DNA of 64,000 bases from Sedimentibacter hydroxybenzoicus DSM 7310 (GCF_013403245.1 NZ_JACBNQ010000016.1:1-64000), one strand, 5' to 3'; counted from the first letter of the stretch, positions 25,336-34,906 are shown. Translations and numbers: made by a program. The notes: generated by a model from the sequence alone, not told the origin.

Positions 25336-26393
25336 TACAAAGTCCTCATCTTTCTGAATACTATAAAAAGAAATATAGGTACGCCAATCATTGCGGTCAC
25401 AAGACCGATGGGAAGCACCACACCTGGTATAACAATTTTGCTGACAACAAATGAAACAGAGACAACAAAAGCTCCTAACATAGCAGAAAGAGGCAGAAAA
25501 AACCGCTGGTCTTCCCCTACAAACTGGCGTGCAATGTGGGGTGCGATAATCCCCACAAAACCGATTGCCCCTATAAAGCACACTGAAACGGCTGTAAGCA
25601 GAGATGTCAGCAATATAACCATTTGACGAACTTTTTGTGTGTCAACACCTAAGCTCCGTGCTTTTGTATCATCCAAAGTCATAGCTGTCAGTTTCCATGA
25701 GTTCAGATAAAAAACAATAAAGCAAACGACTACTACCGAAAAAACAATGTAAAATTTAGTCCATGTTGTTTTCAACAAGCTTCCCATATTCCAGAAAACC
25801 ATACTTTTTAAGTCCTCATCATTTGCGATATACTGTAAAATCATAGTAGCCGCATTAAAAAGAAAATTAAGGGCAACTCCAAATAGTATGATGCCATTTT
25901 TACCTGCTCCGGGTCTGAGTGAAAAGGCATAGACAAGAACGGAAGCCAATAAGGCAAATAAAAATGAATTAGTAGTAACCATAAGCGGCTCCGAAGCCTT
26001 TACGACATTCATATTTAAAATAAGTCCCATTGCCGCACCAAAGGTTGCTGCATTGGTAATACCAAGGGTATAGGGGCTGGCAATAGGATTTCGAAGGATT
26101 GTTTGTATCTCACAACCTCCCATACCAAGACCCGCCCCAACAGCAACTGCCATCAGAGCCATGGGTAAGCGTATTTGATTGACTATCATTACGGTATGTC
26201 CTTTACCTTCCTTCAAGAAAATAGCTATAATTATTTCTTTAAGCGTAATATCTGAAGAGCCTATGAAAATATTGAGAATTACCAAAGCAAATAAAGCAGC
26301 AAGGAGAACCGCTGACAAGGCGACTCTCCTTTTAATCATTGCATTGTACAATTCGCGGTTTACATTGTTTTCTAATTGTTGTGTTTTTATCAT
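25335..26393 (-). CDS. FecCD/BtuC-type ABC importer permease
   Basis: I use ATG 26393 (352 residues), which overlaps the binding-protein stop by four bases (ATGA). The protein has about ten membrane helices. Recognisable FecCD segments are IRLPMALMAVAVGAGLGMGGCEIQ (first part RLPMALMAVAVG), QTILRNPIASPYTLGITNA, GAIGFVGIIAPHIAR and the GVVLPIGLVTAMIGVPIF end. It forms the channel of a siderophore-, heme- or corrinoid-type importer. Confidence 0.94.
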   Translation of the reverse strand: MIKTQQLENNVNRELYNAMIKRRVALSAVLLAALFALVILNIFIGSSDITLKEIIIAIFLKEGKGHTVMIVNQIRLPMALMAVAVGAGLGMGGCEIQTILRNPIASPYTLGITNAATFGAAMGLILNMNVVKASEPLMVTTNSFLFALLASVLVYAFSLRPGAGKNGIILFGVALNFLFNAATMILQYIANDEDLKSMVFWNMGSLLKTTWTKFYIVFSVVVVCFIVFYLNSWKLTAMTLDDTKARSLGVDTQKVRQMVILLTSLLTAVSVCFIGAIGFVGIIAPHIARQFVGEDQRFFLPLSAMLGAFVVSVSFVVSKIVIPGVVLPIGLVTAMIGVPIFLFIVFRKMRTL

Positions 26394-27937
26394 TTCCTGG
26401 TAACTCCATCCCACTTATGACTCCAGACATTAACACTGCTGTCTGTTAACATGAATCGATCAAAATACTCATCAATGATGGCATCTACATCAATGTTTTC
26501 AAACTCTTCAGGATAGAGCCATGAAGCTATTTTAATTACTGCAAAGAAAGAGTATGTGGATCTGTTCATAGCCTGAGAAAGATTGTACAGGTTACCATCT
26601 TTTATTGCTTTAAGTTCGCTCCATCCGGTTCTGTTAACAATATCATAAGAGGGTTCTGAATGGGTGGCATTAGCATGATTATCCATCCAGCCTCCACCGC
26701 TCATAATCACAAATTCAGGATTAGCTTCCAGTACGATTTCAGGGTCCAATGTATTACTGCTGCCTTTTCCGGAAGCTGCATCTATCAATATCGGATCAGC
26801 GATATTTTCGCCACCTGCATAATCAATCAACACTCCCCATCCGGAAAGACTCGTAGCGGTTGATCCAAATACTTCAGCAGCCCCTCCCTTTTCATAGTAA
26901 ACAGTAGCCTTGTCTGTTTTTTCGTCCAAATTCATGGAATCAATCAGGGTGTATTGCTCATCAATAAATGTACTTACTTCAGCAGCCCTCTCATCTTTCT
27001 GGAACAGTCTGCCAAGTATTTTGAAAGTATCTTGTGTTGAGGTTGTAAGATTTTTACCCGGAACGTCTATTAATACTATCGGTATACCCGCCTCTGTAAG
27101 CTGCGGTTCAATTTCAAGAGCATATTTATGTGCCTGCATTGCGGAATTTACAATTAAAACGTCCGGATCCTGAGCAAGAATCATTTCTAAGTCAAAGGGA
27201 GCATTGTGCTCAGAAATCTGACCAAAATGAGTCATATAGGTTCCTACAACAGGTGTATAAAGCTTGTCATAACCCAGAATTCCGTTTCCTCCATCGTTAC
27301 CGGAAGCCACCAATTTATGAAAAGCATCTTCACCTAATATTGGGATGATAAAGTCGATTACATCCATAGTGCTCAGTGCATATGTAGAAATCGGCACATC
27401 AATGCTGACTTCGCGTCCTTTTACATCCTTTATAACAATGGTATCAGTGGTTGGAACTTTTTCAGGCATTGTCGATGCATCGTATTTGGCTACCTTCCAT
27501 TTATCAACTTCTTTAGGTACATAACCGAGTGCGGCAGGATCAAGTCCCGCACTGCTCAGTGCATTCGCAACTGCACCGATAATTCCATCGCTGGTTCTTG
27601 TAGCTCCTGCCACAGAATCAACTCTGAGAGACTGAGCCTCAACAATCAGCTTTGGAAGCTTTTCGATTGCAATGTCTCCAATACCCGGTGTTTCCCCATG
27701 GTCTTCTCCTACCGCAACAGACAGTATTTTTCCTGTTTCATCAAGCTCAACCGATACATTCAGATTGCCATGATAACCTTCGGCAGAACCATCATATGTT
27801 CCTGCAAAAGATGTATCGGGTTTTTCACCTTCGTTTGCTGGAGCCTGAGTTTGCTCGTCTTGTCCGCATGCTGTTAAAGACAAAACAATTACTAAAACCA
27901 AGGCAACAAAGGTTAATACTTTTTTAAAACCTTTCAT
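26390..27937 (-). CDS. Lipoprotein fusing an FMN-binding domain to an ABC binding protein
   Basis: The 515-residue protein has a lipobox (SLTAC, Cys24), then an FMN_bind domain (about residues 45-130) with the flavinylation motif DSVAGATRTS (acceptor Thr113 or Thr115), then a periplasmic-binding-protein fold of the Fe-siderophore/heme/B12 type from about 160 (DTIVIKDVKGREVSIDVP to the C-terminus). ApbE-type transferases attach FMN to such motifs on the outside of the membrane. A redox flavin on an importer's binding protein suggests that the ligand, perhaps a ferric chelate, is reduced at capture. No apbE is in the window. Confidence 0.9.
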   Translation of the reverse strand: MKGFKKVLTFVALVLVIVLSLTACGQDEQTQAPANEGEKPDTSFAGTYDGSAEGYHGNLNVSVELDETGKILSVAVGEDHGETPGIGDIAIEKLPKLIVEAQSLRVDSVAGATRTSDGIIGAVANALSSAGLDPAALGYVPKEVDKWKVAKYDASTMPEKVPTTDTIVIKDVKGREVSIDVPISTYALSTMDVIDFIIPILGEDAFHKLVASGNDGGNGILGYDKLYTPVVGTYMTHFGQISEHNAPFDLEMILAQDPDVLIVNSAMQAHKYALEIEPQLTEAGIPIVLIDVPGKNLTTSTQDTFKILGRLFQKDERAAEVSTFIDEQYTLIDSMNLDEKTDKATVYYEKGGAAEVFGSTATSLSGWGVLIDYAGGENIADPILIDAASGKGSSNTLDPEIVLEANPEFVIMSGGGWMDNHANATHSEPSYDIVNRTGWSELKAIKDGNLYNLSQAMNRSTYSFFAVIKIASWLYPEEFENIDVDAIIDEYFDRFMLTDSSVNVWSHKWDGVTRK

Positions 27938-27982
27938 TTTTTCCTCCTAATAAAGTTATCTATATTAATGCTTTGCCAGCCA

Positions 27983-28402
27983 TTAATCTGAGTTATGCGA
28001 ATAATCTTTATCTGTATCTATTTTAGGCACAAAGACTTTTATATCCAGTACCGGACTATTATCGAATGCGTCCAGTCCCGTAACCGTTATTATATTTTCT
28101 TTTACTGAAATTATCTTGCAAACGCACAGAGCAATTGGATTAGGTCTGTGGGGAGATCTGATTGTAAATACTCCCTTTTCTGTTTTACTGCCCGGTGGTG
28201 TGGATTTGAGAGTTTCCCTGTTTGCTCTGTCACCCCAATAAAGGACTACTATATGACTTAACTCTTCAATCCCATCCAAACCGTCTATATACTCCGGAAA
28301 AATTTCAATTGTAGATTCCTGATTTGAAAGTTTTCCTTGTCTCGGGGCGTCTCCTTTTTCTTTATAAATACTGTGAACAATACCAATTCTTTTTAAATTC
28401 AT
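27983..28402 (-). CDS. trmO: TrmO-like tRNA t6A37 methyltransferase
   Basis: The 139-residue protein has the TsaA/TrmO fold and motifs (RIGIVHSIYKEKGDAPRQG, GIEELSHIVVLYW, GVFTIRSPHRPNPIALCV). TrmO of Escherichia coli N6-methylates t6A at tRNA position 37. In Clostridia and archaea homologues often sit beside metal-transport genes, as here (between nrdG and the flavin-binding importer), and their role there is unclear. It is 13 bases from nrdG on the same strand. Confidence 0.88.
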   Translation of the reverse strand: MNLKRIGIVHSIYKEKGDAPRQGKLSNQESTIEIFPEYIDGLDGIEELSHIVVLYWGDRANRETLKSTPPGSKTEKGVFTIRSPHRPNPIALCVCKIISVKENIITVTGLDAFDNSPVLDIKVFVPKIDTDKDYSHNSD

Positions 28403-28415
28403 AATTCATCCTTCC

Positions 28416-28934
28416 TTATAAATCCTCTTCATCATTCCAGAGAACTATATTATTTTTCTCCAAAGATTTTTTAATATCTATAATTCTTTGATTCGTTGAA
28501 CCTATGAACCGTAAATTGTTTTTGAATAAGCTTTTATCAAATTTACCGTCAACCAATATATCACATAATTTCAGCAGCTCAAGATATTCTTTATTTTGAA
28601 GTATCTCTTCGTAGGTACGTCCGCTATATATCCATATATTCTTACGGGTATTTGATTTGATTTTTTCCGCAAGCAAAGCAAGGGTCTTTGCCTGCATCAT
28701 GGGCTCACCGCCTATAAATGTGATGTTTGTAAAGCTCCCTGTAATTTTTTCAAAAACCTCATCTATCTCCATGGCATGGCCTGAACTAATATCCCAGAGA
28801 TTTTTATTGTGACATCCTTCACAGCGTATGTCACATCCGCTTAAATATAGAGATGTTCTGAAACCTGTTCCGTCTACTATGGTATTTTCTACAATATTGG
28901 CTACATAGAGCAATTTATCATTCAGTTGCTTCAA
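28416..28934 (-). CDS. nrdG: Anaerobic ribonucleotide reductase activating enzyme
   Basis: This 172-residue radical-SAM enzyme generates the glycyl radical of NrdD. The 4Fe-4S motif is CDIRCEGC (Cys34, Cys38, Cys41) and the SAM-binding segment FIGGEPM follows near residue 95. Length fits NrdG. It overlaps nrdD by four bases (ATGA), so the two are translationally coupled. Confidence 0.97.
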   Translation of the reverse strand: MKQLNDKLLYVANIVENTIVDGTGFRTSLYLSGCDIRCEGCHNKNLWDISSGHAMEIDEVFEKITGSFTNITFIGGEPMMQAKTLALLAEKIKSNTRKNIWIYSGRTYEEILQNKEYLELLKLCDILVDGKFDKSLFKNNLRFIGSTNQRIIDIKKSLEKNNIVLWNDEEDL

Positions 28935-30220
28935 TTATGCTTCACCCTGTCTTTTAATTCTGCCTTCTTTGCATTATTCCAGCTGTCAACTCCTCCAACC
29001 AGGTACCCTGTTATTCTCTGAATCGTATCAATATCCTTGCTGCCGCATTCAGGGCACATCTCCAGATTGTCCGAAGCATCTTCATATCCGCAGCTTTTAC
29101 ATCTGTTTCTGGTATGGTTTACTGAGCCGTATCCCATATTGTACTTATCCATCAGGTCAACGGTCTGCATAACGGCTGACGGGTTATGGGTGGCATCACC
29201 GTCAAGCTCCACATAAAATATATGTCCCCCTTTTTCAAATTCATGATAGGGTGCTTCAATTTTAGCTTTATGCTCTATGGAGCATTTATACCATACAGGC
29301 ACGTGAGAGCTGTTTGTATAATATTTCTTATCAGTAATATGAGGAATGCTGCCAAACTGCTTTCTGTCTTTTTTAATGAATCTGCCGCTTAAGCCCTCTG
29401 CAGGGGTTGAAAGCAAGCTGTAATTCAAGTCGTAATAATCCGACTTTTCCTTTATTCTTCTGTTCATATATTCAACAATTTCAATTCCAAGCTCCTGAGC
29501 TTTTTCATCTTCGCCGTGATGCTTTCCGGTTAATGCTATTAATGCTTCAGCCAAACCGATAAATCCTATTCCCAATGTTCCGTGCTTCAATATACTTTTA
29601 ACGCTGTCATCGGGACTGAGCTTTTCACTTTCAAGCCACATTCCCGACATAAGCATGGGAAATTGCTTCTTTATTGCAGTGCATTGAAATACGTATCTGT
29701 CATAGAGCTGCTCCGCAGCTGCGTCTATACATTTCTGAAGTCTTTTGAAAAACTCTCTTTTCTTAGTATCAAGACCTTCCATATCCCTGCATTCCAATGC
29801 AAGTTTAACTATATTGATTGTTGTAAATGATAGATTTCCCCTTCCGATTGAGGTTTTTTCGCCGTGTCTGTTTTCAAAAACTCTTGTCCTGCAGCCCATG
29901 GTGGCAACCTCTTTTTCAAACCTGCGGGGATCATTTGCATCCCAATCTTCATGTGCATTGTACGTAGCATCTAAATTTAAATAGTTGGGGAAAAACCTTC
30001 TTGCCGTTACCTTGCAGGAAAACTTATATAAATCATAATTCCTGTCCTCAGGCAGATAGTTTGCACCTCTTTTTTTCTTCCATATTTGTATTGGAAAAAT
30101 AGGAGTTTCTCCGTTCCCCACACCTTTGTATGTTGAAATCAACAGCTCTCTTATTATGCATCTGCCTTCGGCACTGGTGTCTGTGCCGTAATTTATGGAG
30201 CTGAAAACAACTTGATTACC
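28931..30220 (-). CDS. nrdD: Class III ribonucleotide reductase, exon 2 (C-terminal part)
   Basis: This segment encodes 429 residues that continue NrdD exactly where exon 1 stops: exon 1 ends HSRG and exon 2 starts GNQVVFSSINYGTDTS, which together form the family sequence. It holds the zinc ribbon (CKSCGYEDASDNLEMCPECG as two CxxC pairs) and the glycyl-radical region RITGYLVGGVDSWNNAK. Read alone it would start at ATG 30223, but that G is the last base of the intervening sequence. With exon 1 the protein is 733 residues, normal for the class. Key residues are intact, so this is not decay. Confidence 0.92.
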   Translation of the reverse strand, partial: GNQVVFSSINYGTDTSAEGRCIIRELLISTYKGVGNGETPIFPIQIWKKKRGANYLPEDRNYDLYKFSCKVTARRFFPNYLNLDATYNAHEDWDANDPRRFEKEVATMGCRTRVFENRHGEKTSIGRGNLSFTTINIVKLALECRDMEGLDTKKREFFKRLQKCIDAAAEQLYDRYVFQCTAIKKQFPMLMSGMWLESEKLSPDDSVKSILKHGTLGIGFIGLAEALIALTGKHHGEDEKAQELGIEIVEYMNRRIKEKSDYYDLNYSLLSTPAEGLSGRFIKKDRKQFGSIPHITDKKYYTNSSHVPVWYKCSIEHKAKIEAPYHEFEKGGHIFYVELDGDATHNPSAVMQTVDLMDKYNMGYGSVNHTRNRCKSCGYEDASDNLEMCPECGSKDIDTIQRITGYLVGGVDSWNNAKKAELKDRVKHN

Positions 30221-30654
30221 CATTGTTATTACCTCAAGGCTTTTTATCCTTGACTCTAGAGGTTTCCCTCATTTGACAGCTAGTTGTGTTACTGTCTTAT
30301 CGGCTAGTCTATTCCAGCCTAGTTTAGCATATATTTTCATCCTCGACATTACGTTAGGCTATTGACTTTTAAGTCATATAGGTTAGTTCTATCAACTAAC
30401 ATGGGGAACACTCTTGGAAGGATTATATTCTAATTACTCATTAGTTTCACCTTCTATGCGTTACGGTGCGAAAGCTTTTTAAAGCTTTAAAATATTTATA
30501 AATATTTTAGTATCAAATACTCGTTACCTCGGTGTTGGCATACACTTTATCAAATATTGATTTCTACACGTGGGGTGTGTCAAGTGTTTAGCTTCCTCCG
30601 ATTTTGCTCCCTTTTTCATCAGGCATTTCTGCATGAAGGAGGCAGTTATTGTTT
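30221..30654 (-). ncRNA. Intervening sequence in nrdD, probable group I intron
   Basis: Exact removal of these 434 bases restores an unbroken nrdD frame. The 5' exon ends in T and the element ends in G, as group I introns do. An internal guide GCCUC in ACTGCCTCC pairs with exon GAGGU through a final U-G pair (P1), and the adjacent ACU can pair with exon-2 GGU (P10). Downstream elements fit the core: AUCGG/CCGAU as P3, AGACUA as part of P7 with GAGUC as its partner, then a P9 stem CAAGG/CCTTG just before the 3' end. P4-P6 are not resolved. No endonuclease gene is inside. It lacks group II ends (GUGYG) and domain V. Confidence 0.78.
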
Positions 30655-31566
30655 ACCTCTACTATGTATCGTATTCATATTGTGAATAAATGCTTCCATT
30701 GCTTGATGCACTCGCTTCACGGTATTGTTTACGGACTGCTGCATATATCTTGAATTTCCTTCAAGTCCTTCTAAAGGTTTTTCGATATAATCCTCTATTT
30801 CGATATCACAAAGTTCGCTTAAATCAATATTCAAAAGTTCTTCTATCTTACGGATTTCTTCCTTGTATGTAAGTTTTACGTAAGGAGCCAGATAAAAATC
30901 AAAAGCAGGTATTGACTGACCGCCATGCATTTCATTCTGTATCTGCTCCATGGAAATACATCCTATTATGGAAGCCGTTTCTATACGCTTTGCAGGTCTG
31001 CTGGAGCCGTGTCCCGCTCTGAACCCTTTTGTGAGAATATAATCCAATGGATGCTGCAAGCACGTAAGTGATTTTGTAGGATAATAATCCTTATCATGCA
31101 CATGTATGTAGTTATTCTCCACATAATTTTTTGACTGCTCGGACAGAAGGCAATCATCAACAAAGGGCTTTGAGGATTCGCTGGCAAATTTCATCATCAT
31201 GCCTGCGGGAGTATCAGCGTTCATATTTGCATTTTCTCTCGTAACGTCGTTGGGAACTGCATTGACTATATCCATGTATATATCGTATTGCCTTCTCCCT
31301 CTTGCAACATTTCTTTTATTTCTGTAAATTATATATTCCTTGGCTACATCCTTTCGCTGACTTGCCATCAGCTTCTTTTCAACAAGATCCTGTATGTCCT
31401 CCACAGAAATGGTTTCATTCGTTTCATCGGTTATTTCCTGTGCTATTTGTTTTGCAATTCCTATATCCTGTCCCATTGCTGTATGGCTCATTGCCTTGAG
31501 AATTGCATCTGATATTTTACTTTTATCAAATCCTATAAGTCTTCCGTCTCTCTTTATAACATTCAT
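30655..31566 (-). CDS. nrdD: Class III ribonucleotide reductase, exon 1 (N-terminal part)
   Basis: These 304 residues start with an ATP-cone (MNVIKRDGRLIGFDKSKI; SVEDIQDLVEKKLM) that senses ATP/dATP, then the first half of the reductase barrel (YYPTKSLTCLQHPLDYIL, GGQSIPAFDFYLAPYV). Unspliced, the frame stops three codons into the intervening sequence (KQ stop). AAGGAGG lies upstream of ATG 31566. The gene starts 18 bases after cbiO on the same strand, so it may share the cobalt/cobalamin transcript. Confidence 0.93.
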
Positions 31567-31584
31567 TCGATGTCCTCCTTAGAA

Positions 31585-32376
31585 TCAATCACTAAATAAT
31601 TCACTTTCATTTTTGTACAGCTCTTTTCCCAAATATTTGTGAACCTTAACCAAAAATGGTTCTTCCAATCCGGCTTTATCTAAAATTTCTTTGTTAAGAA
31701 ATATTGTTTCCTTTTTACCTTCCGACAGCAATTGTCCCTTGTTAAGTACATATATATAGTCACATGCCTCGTAAATAAAATTCATGTCGTGACTTGAAAC
31801 AACAATAGACTTTTCTTGCTTTTCGCTTAAATTTTCTAATATACTCTTCACATTTTCCTGTGACCTGTAATCCAATCCTGCCGTCGGTTCATCAAAAAAA
31901 ATAATGTTATGATTCATTGCCGCCACACCTGCAATTGATACGTTCTTTTTCTGACCGTAGCTCAAGAAGTGTACCGGTTTATTTTGCAATTCTGTTATGC
32001 CTGTTTTCTCCATAGCAAGCTTAACTCTTTTCTGCACCTCATCTTCATTAAATTTAAGATTTCTAAGCGCAAAAGCCACATCATCAAAAACACTTGAAAA
32101 AAATATTTGCTTATCCGGGTCCTGAAATACTATGCCTGTATTTTTTCTCAACTCCGACAATGTTCGCTTATCATACTTCAACTCTTTTTCATTAAAAAGT
32201 ACCCTTCCCTTCGTGGGCTTAAAGAGACCTAAAAATATCATGAACAATGTTGATTTTCCTGAACCGTTTGATCCTACTATGCCTATTTTTGCACCTTTTT
32301 TTAAGTCTATGTTAACGTCTTTTAGTGCCACAGTACCATCTTCATAAATGTATGTTACATCTTCCATTCTTAACAT
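31585..32376 (-). CDS. cbiO: Cobalt ECF transporter ATPase CbiO
   Basis: The 263-residue ATPase powers the CbiMNQO cobalt importer. It has Walker A GSNGSGKST, Q-loop VFQDPDKQIFF typical of ECF ATPases, a signature variant LSYGQKKNVSIAG, Walker B IIFFDEPTAGLD and the switch SSHDMNFI. Only one ATPase gene is present, so it acts as a homodimer. It is the last gene of the cobalt block, before nrdD. Confidence 0.95.
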   Translation of the reverse strand: MLRMEDVTYIYEDGTVALKDVNIDLKKGAKIGIVGSNGSGKSTLFMIFLGLFKPTKGRVLFNEKELKYDKRTLSELRKNTGIVFQDPDKQIFFSSVFDDVAFALRNLKFNEDEVQKRVKLAMEKTGITELQNKPVHFLSYGQKKNVSIAGVAAMNHNIIFFDEPTAGLDYRSQENVKSILENLSEKQEKSIVVSSHDMNFIYEACDYIYVLNKGQLLSEGKKETIFLNKEILDKAGLEEPFLVKVHKYLGKELYKNESELFSD

Positions 32377-32392
32377 AATGCACCTGCTTTTA

Positions 32393-33094
32393 TCAGTCTA
32401 CGTAAAAATTACCGTCGAAATGCTTTAGTTCCAGTATTGATTCCATATCCTTAAATCTCATCATTATTCTGACAAACAGTATTTTAATCAATACTGCCAA
32501 TGAATTCATTGAATTTTTATATCCGTCATATCCGAACTTCATTTTTTGAGCAGTATGAATTAAAATTGCTTCTTCAAAAAATATTGCTATAAACCTGTAT
32601 GTCAATACATATAGCTCAATAAATACTGGCGGCAGCTTTGCTTTTTTCATAACCTTTATCTGCTGGCTGCATGGCGTTGTGAGAATGAGAAAATACATGC
32701 CCGCTATACCACTTAATGCTCTCAGCCCCAATGTAAGTCCGTTTTTGACAGCTCCTTCCGCCAAACCGATGTAAAAATTTAAAACGTGAAATTGTTTGAA
32801 ATATATAAATCCTTCAGTATATGCTTTATCTGAAAAACCAAAAGTAAATACAATAGTAAAAATGCTTATTAATAAATATACCGCGGGAGCTGCAATCATC
32901 TTGGCATATGATTGTTTTGGAATACCTGCTCCGAATATTGTTGTCAAGACAATTCCTGCAATCATTAGACATAAAAAATATATGTTTGAGCTGATGATTG
33001 ATAACAATATCAAAAGAAATGAAATTGTTACCTTAAAATAAGGATTTGAATTGCAGAATTTATTTGTGTACGCAAATCTATCTATAATAAGCAT
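32393..33094 (-). CDS. cbiQ: Cobalt ECF transporter transmembrane subunit CbiQ
   Basis: The 233-residue membrane protein begins like CbiQ (MLIIDRFAYTNKFCNSNPYFK) and carries helices to about residue 130. It then has the coupling region with the two short alanine/arginine-type motifs replaced here by RALSGIAGMYFL and VRIMMRFKDMESILE. It joins CbiM to the ATPase dimer. It lies between cbiN and cbiO with short gaps. Confidence 0.93.
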   Translation of the reverse strand: MLIIDRFAYTNKFCNSNPYFKVTISFLLILLSIISSNIYFLCLMIAGIVLTTIFGAGIPKQSYAKMIAAPAVYLLISIFTIVFTFGFSDKAYTEGFIYFKQFHVLNFYIGLAEGAVKNGLTLGLRALSGIAGMYFLILTTPCSQQIKVMKKAKLPPVFIELYVLTYRFIAIFFEEAILIHTAQKMKFGYDGYKNSMNSLAVLIKILFVRIMMRFKDMESILELKHFDGNFYVD

Positions 33095-33108
33095 TTTATA
33101 CCCTCTTT

Positions 33109-33393
33109 TTATTGTTTAGCTAATCTTTTGCCTCTCACAAGACCGTAGAAATATCCTATAACTCCTGCTCCTATTGCTGCCTGCAATGAAAACAATAAGC
33201 TTTCAATTTCACCGCTTGCCGGCTCTATTAACGGACTGAACCATGGTTCATAATCAGGATTTATCTCTGTTATAACTTCCTCCGCCTGTCCGTCGGCTCC
33301 GCCAAATTCAGCATCCTTTAAAATTAACAGCGGCACAGTCAGCATTACAATTAATACTAAAATCAATAAAATATTTTTAGTTGATCCTTTCAA
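33109..33393 (-). CDS. cbiN: Cobalt ECF transporter auxiliary subunit CbiN
   Basis: The 94-residue protein has two membrane helices (residues 7-25 and 65-85) around an extracytoplasmic loop with [20 protein letters not shown], the CbiN signature. CbiN assists CbiM in cobalt loading. The start is a TTG at 33393 with GGAGGG upstream, overlapping cbiM by 17 bases. Confidence 0.93.
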   Translation of the reverse strand: MKGSTKNILLILVLIVMLTVPLLILKDAEFGGADGQAEEVITEINPDYEPWFSPLIEPASGEIESLLFSLQAAIGAGVIGYFYGLVRGKRLAKQ

Positions 33394-34102
33394 GCTGGTA
33401 CCCTCCCTCTTTTTGATAATTTACAATTAATTCGAAAACTATTACCGATAAAATTCCTTCAGCTATGGCAAGCGGAATCTGCGTAACTGCAAATATGCTT
33501 AAGAATTTAGTCAAAGAACCCATTACTCCGCTCACTGCATCCGGATGAGCCAATGCGAGCTGCACGGATGTTACCATGTATGTGACCAAATCTCCCAGAG
33601 CTGCCGCTAAAAATACGGCAAGCTTTTTATTGGTACTCTTTAACAGCTTGTATGTAAAATACGCTGCAAAAGGTCCTACAATTGCCATTGAAAATACATT
33701 TGCTCCCAATGTGCTTATGCCGCCGTGAGCAAGCAAAAGCGCCTGAAACAGCAAGACTATAAGTCCTGATACAGCCATAGGCAAAGGGCCGAACAATATT
33801 GCGCCGAGTCCGGTGCCCGTTGGGTGTGACGTGCTGCCTGTTACTGAAGGCATTTTAAGGGCTGATAATATAAATACAAATGCAGTTACCAAAGCAAATA
33901 ATAATTTTTGATTTGGATTTTTGTTAAATGTTTTGGATATTGTTCTTATGCCCATAACAACAAAAGGCAGACTCACAACTGTCCAGAATATTGCCCAACC
34001 TACAGGCAAAAACCCTTCCATAATGTGCATTCCAAAAATATAATTTGGAGATAATAGCATTACCGACAGCAATGCCATACATAAAATAAATCTTTTTTTC
34101 AT
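33377..34102 (-). CDS. cbiM: Cobalt-specific S component CbiM
   Basis: The 241-residue membrane protein binds cobalt at the N-terminus of its mature form. A leader (residues 1-24) precedes [16 protein letters not shown], in which Met and His ligate the metal in studied homologues. Six more helices follow, with [20 protein letters not shown] as the second family block. With CbiN, CbiQ and CbiO it supplies cobalt for the chelatase CbiK encoded just upstream. Confidence 0.95.
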   Translation of the reverse strand: MKKRFILCMALLSVMLLSPNYIFGMHIMEGFLPVGWAIFWTVVSLPFVVMGIRTISKTFNKNPNQKLLFALVTAFVFILSALKMPSVTGSTSHPTGTGLGAILFGPLPMAVSGLIVLLFQALLLAHGGISTLGANVFSMAIVGPFAAYFTYKLLKSTNKKLAVFLAAALGDLVTYMVTSVQLALAHPDAVSGVMGSLTKFLSIFAVTQIPLAIAEGILSVIVFELIVNYQKEGGYQLERIN

Positions 34103-34129
34103 TTCTTCCTCCTTTATTTATACTGTAAT

Positions 34130-34906
34130 TTATACAGTTAAAATCTCATTTAATCTGCCAACAAATAAATTGACAGCATTCTCATTTTCACCCAGACCCG
34201 TGAAAAACATTTCTACATTTATTCCATTGGCAGCAATTTTAGATTTTATCGATTCTACGTCATCTGAACCGATATCATTTAATGCATGATCCCCTGAAAC
34301 TATCAAAAGCGGATAAAGATAAATTTTCTTGTATTTCTCTGCTTTTAATTTATCCATAATATCGTCAATGTACGGATTCCCTTCGATATTTGCTATATGA
34401 ATATTGCTTGTATCCATTCTCAGCAGCTTTTCAATCTGCTCATAATATTTGTGAGCTTCATGTCCCGTACCGTGTCCAACCAGTATTACTGCCTCATCAT
34501 CATTCAGATCAGTCTTTATATATGATTTTATAACGTTTATTTCATCTTCTCCCATATGGTCATCTAAAAATGTTCTTGCCGTTTTTATCTCTTCAAAGCT
34601 GTCTTTATATTCGTTAACCGCTCTTAAAACCTTCTCATATTCAAATCCCGGTACTACGTGAGTTACAGATACGTAGACATGGGTGTAATTTTCTTCCTTC
34701 AGCTTCTGTAAACAGCTCTTCATATTATGGATATCCAGATTTTCTTCCCGTTTCATTTTTCTTCTGATAATTTCTGACGTGAATACTCTGAAGCAGTCAA
34801 TGTTTTTATATTTACCCTTGACCGCATTTTCAATGGTCTCAATATATCTTTCTCTTGAATCTTTTATTGAGCATCCAAAGCTTGCAACAACTATTGCTTT
34901 TTTCAT
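34130..34906 (-). CDS. cbiK: Sirohydrochlorin cobaltochelatase CbiK
   Basis: This 258-residue enzyme inserts cobalt into sirohydrochlorin, the first committed step of the anaerobic cobalamin route. It begins AIVVASFGCSIKDSRE and has the catalytic/metal His segments VSVTHVVPGFEYEKV and LVGHGTGHEAHKYY and the C-terminal IVSGDHALNDIGSDD. There is no signal peptide, so it is the cytoplasmic form. It neighbours the cobalt importer genes, so uptake and insertion are coexpressed. Confidence 0.95.
   Translation of the reverse strand: MKKAIVVASFGCSIKDSRERYIETIENAVKGKYKNIDCFRVFTSEIIRRKMKREENLDIHNMKSCLQKLKEENYTHVYVSVTHVVPGFEYEKVLRAVNEYKDSFEEIKTARTFLDDHMGEDEINVIKSYIKTDLNDDEAVILVGHGTGHEAHKYYEQIEKLLRMDTSNIHIANIEGNPYIDDIMDKLKAEKYKKIYLYPLLIVSGDHALNDIGSDDVESIKSKIAANGINVEMFFTGLGENENAVNLFVGRLNEILTV

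Noticed and set aside
25336-25581. Long N-terminal extension of the FecE-type ATPase
   Set aside because: It overlaps the permease in another frame; the ATPase fold begins at the ATG at 25335 in a TAATG overlap.
30221-30654. Group II intron or intein in nrdD
   Set aside because: No GUGYG 5' end and no domain V hairpin; the insert has stop codons in the nrdD frame, so it cannot be an intein.
28931-31566. nrdD read as a pseudogene or as two separate genes
   Set aside because: All catalytic regions are intact, the two parts abut exactly when 434 bases are removed, and the boundaries fit group I splice rules.
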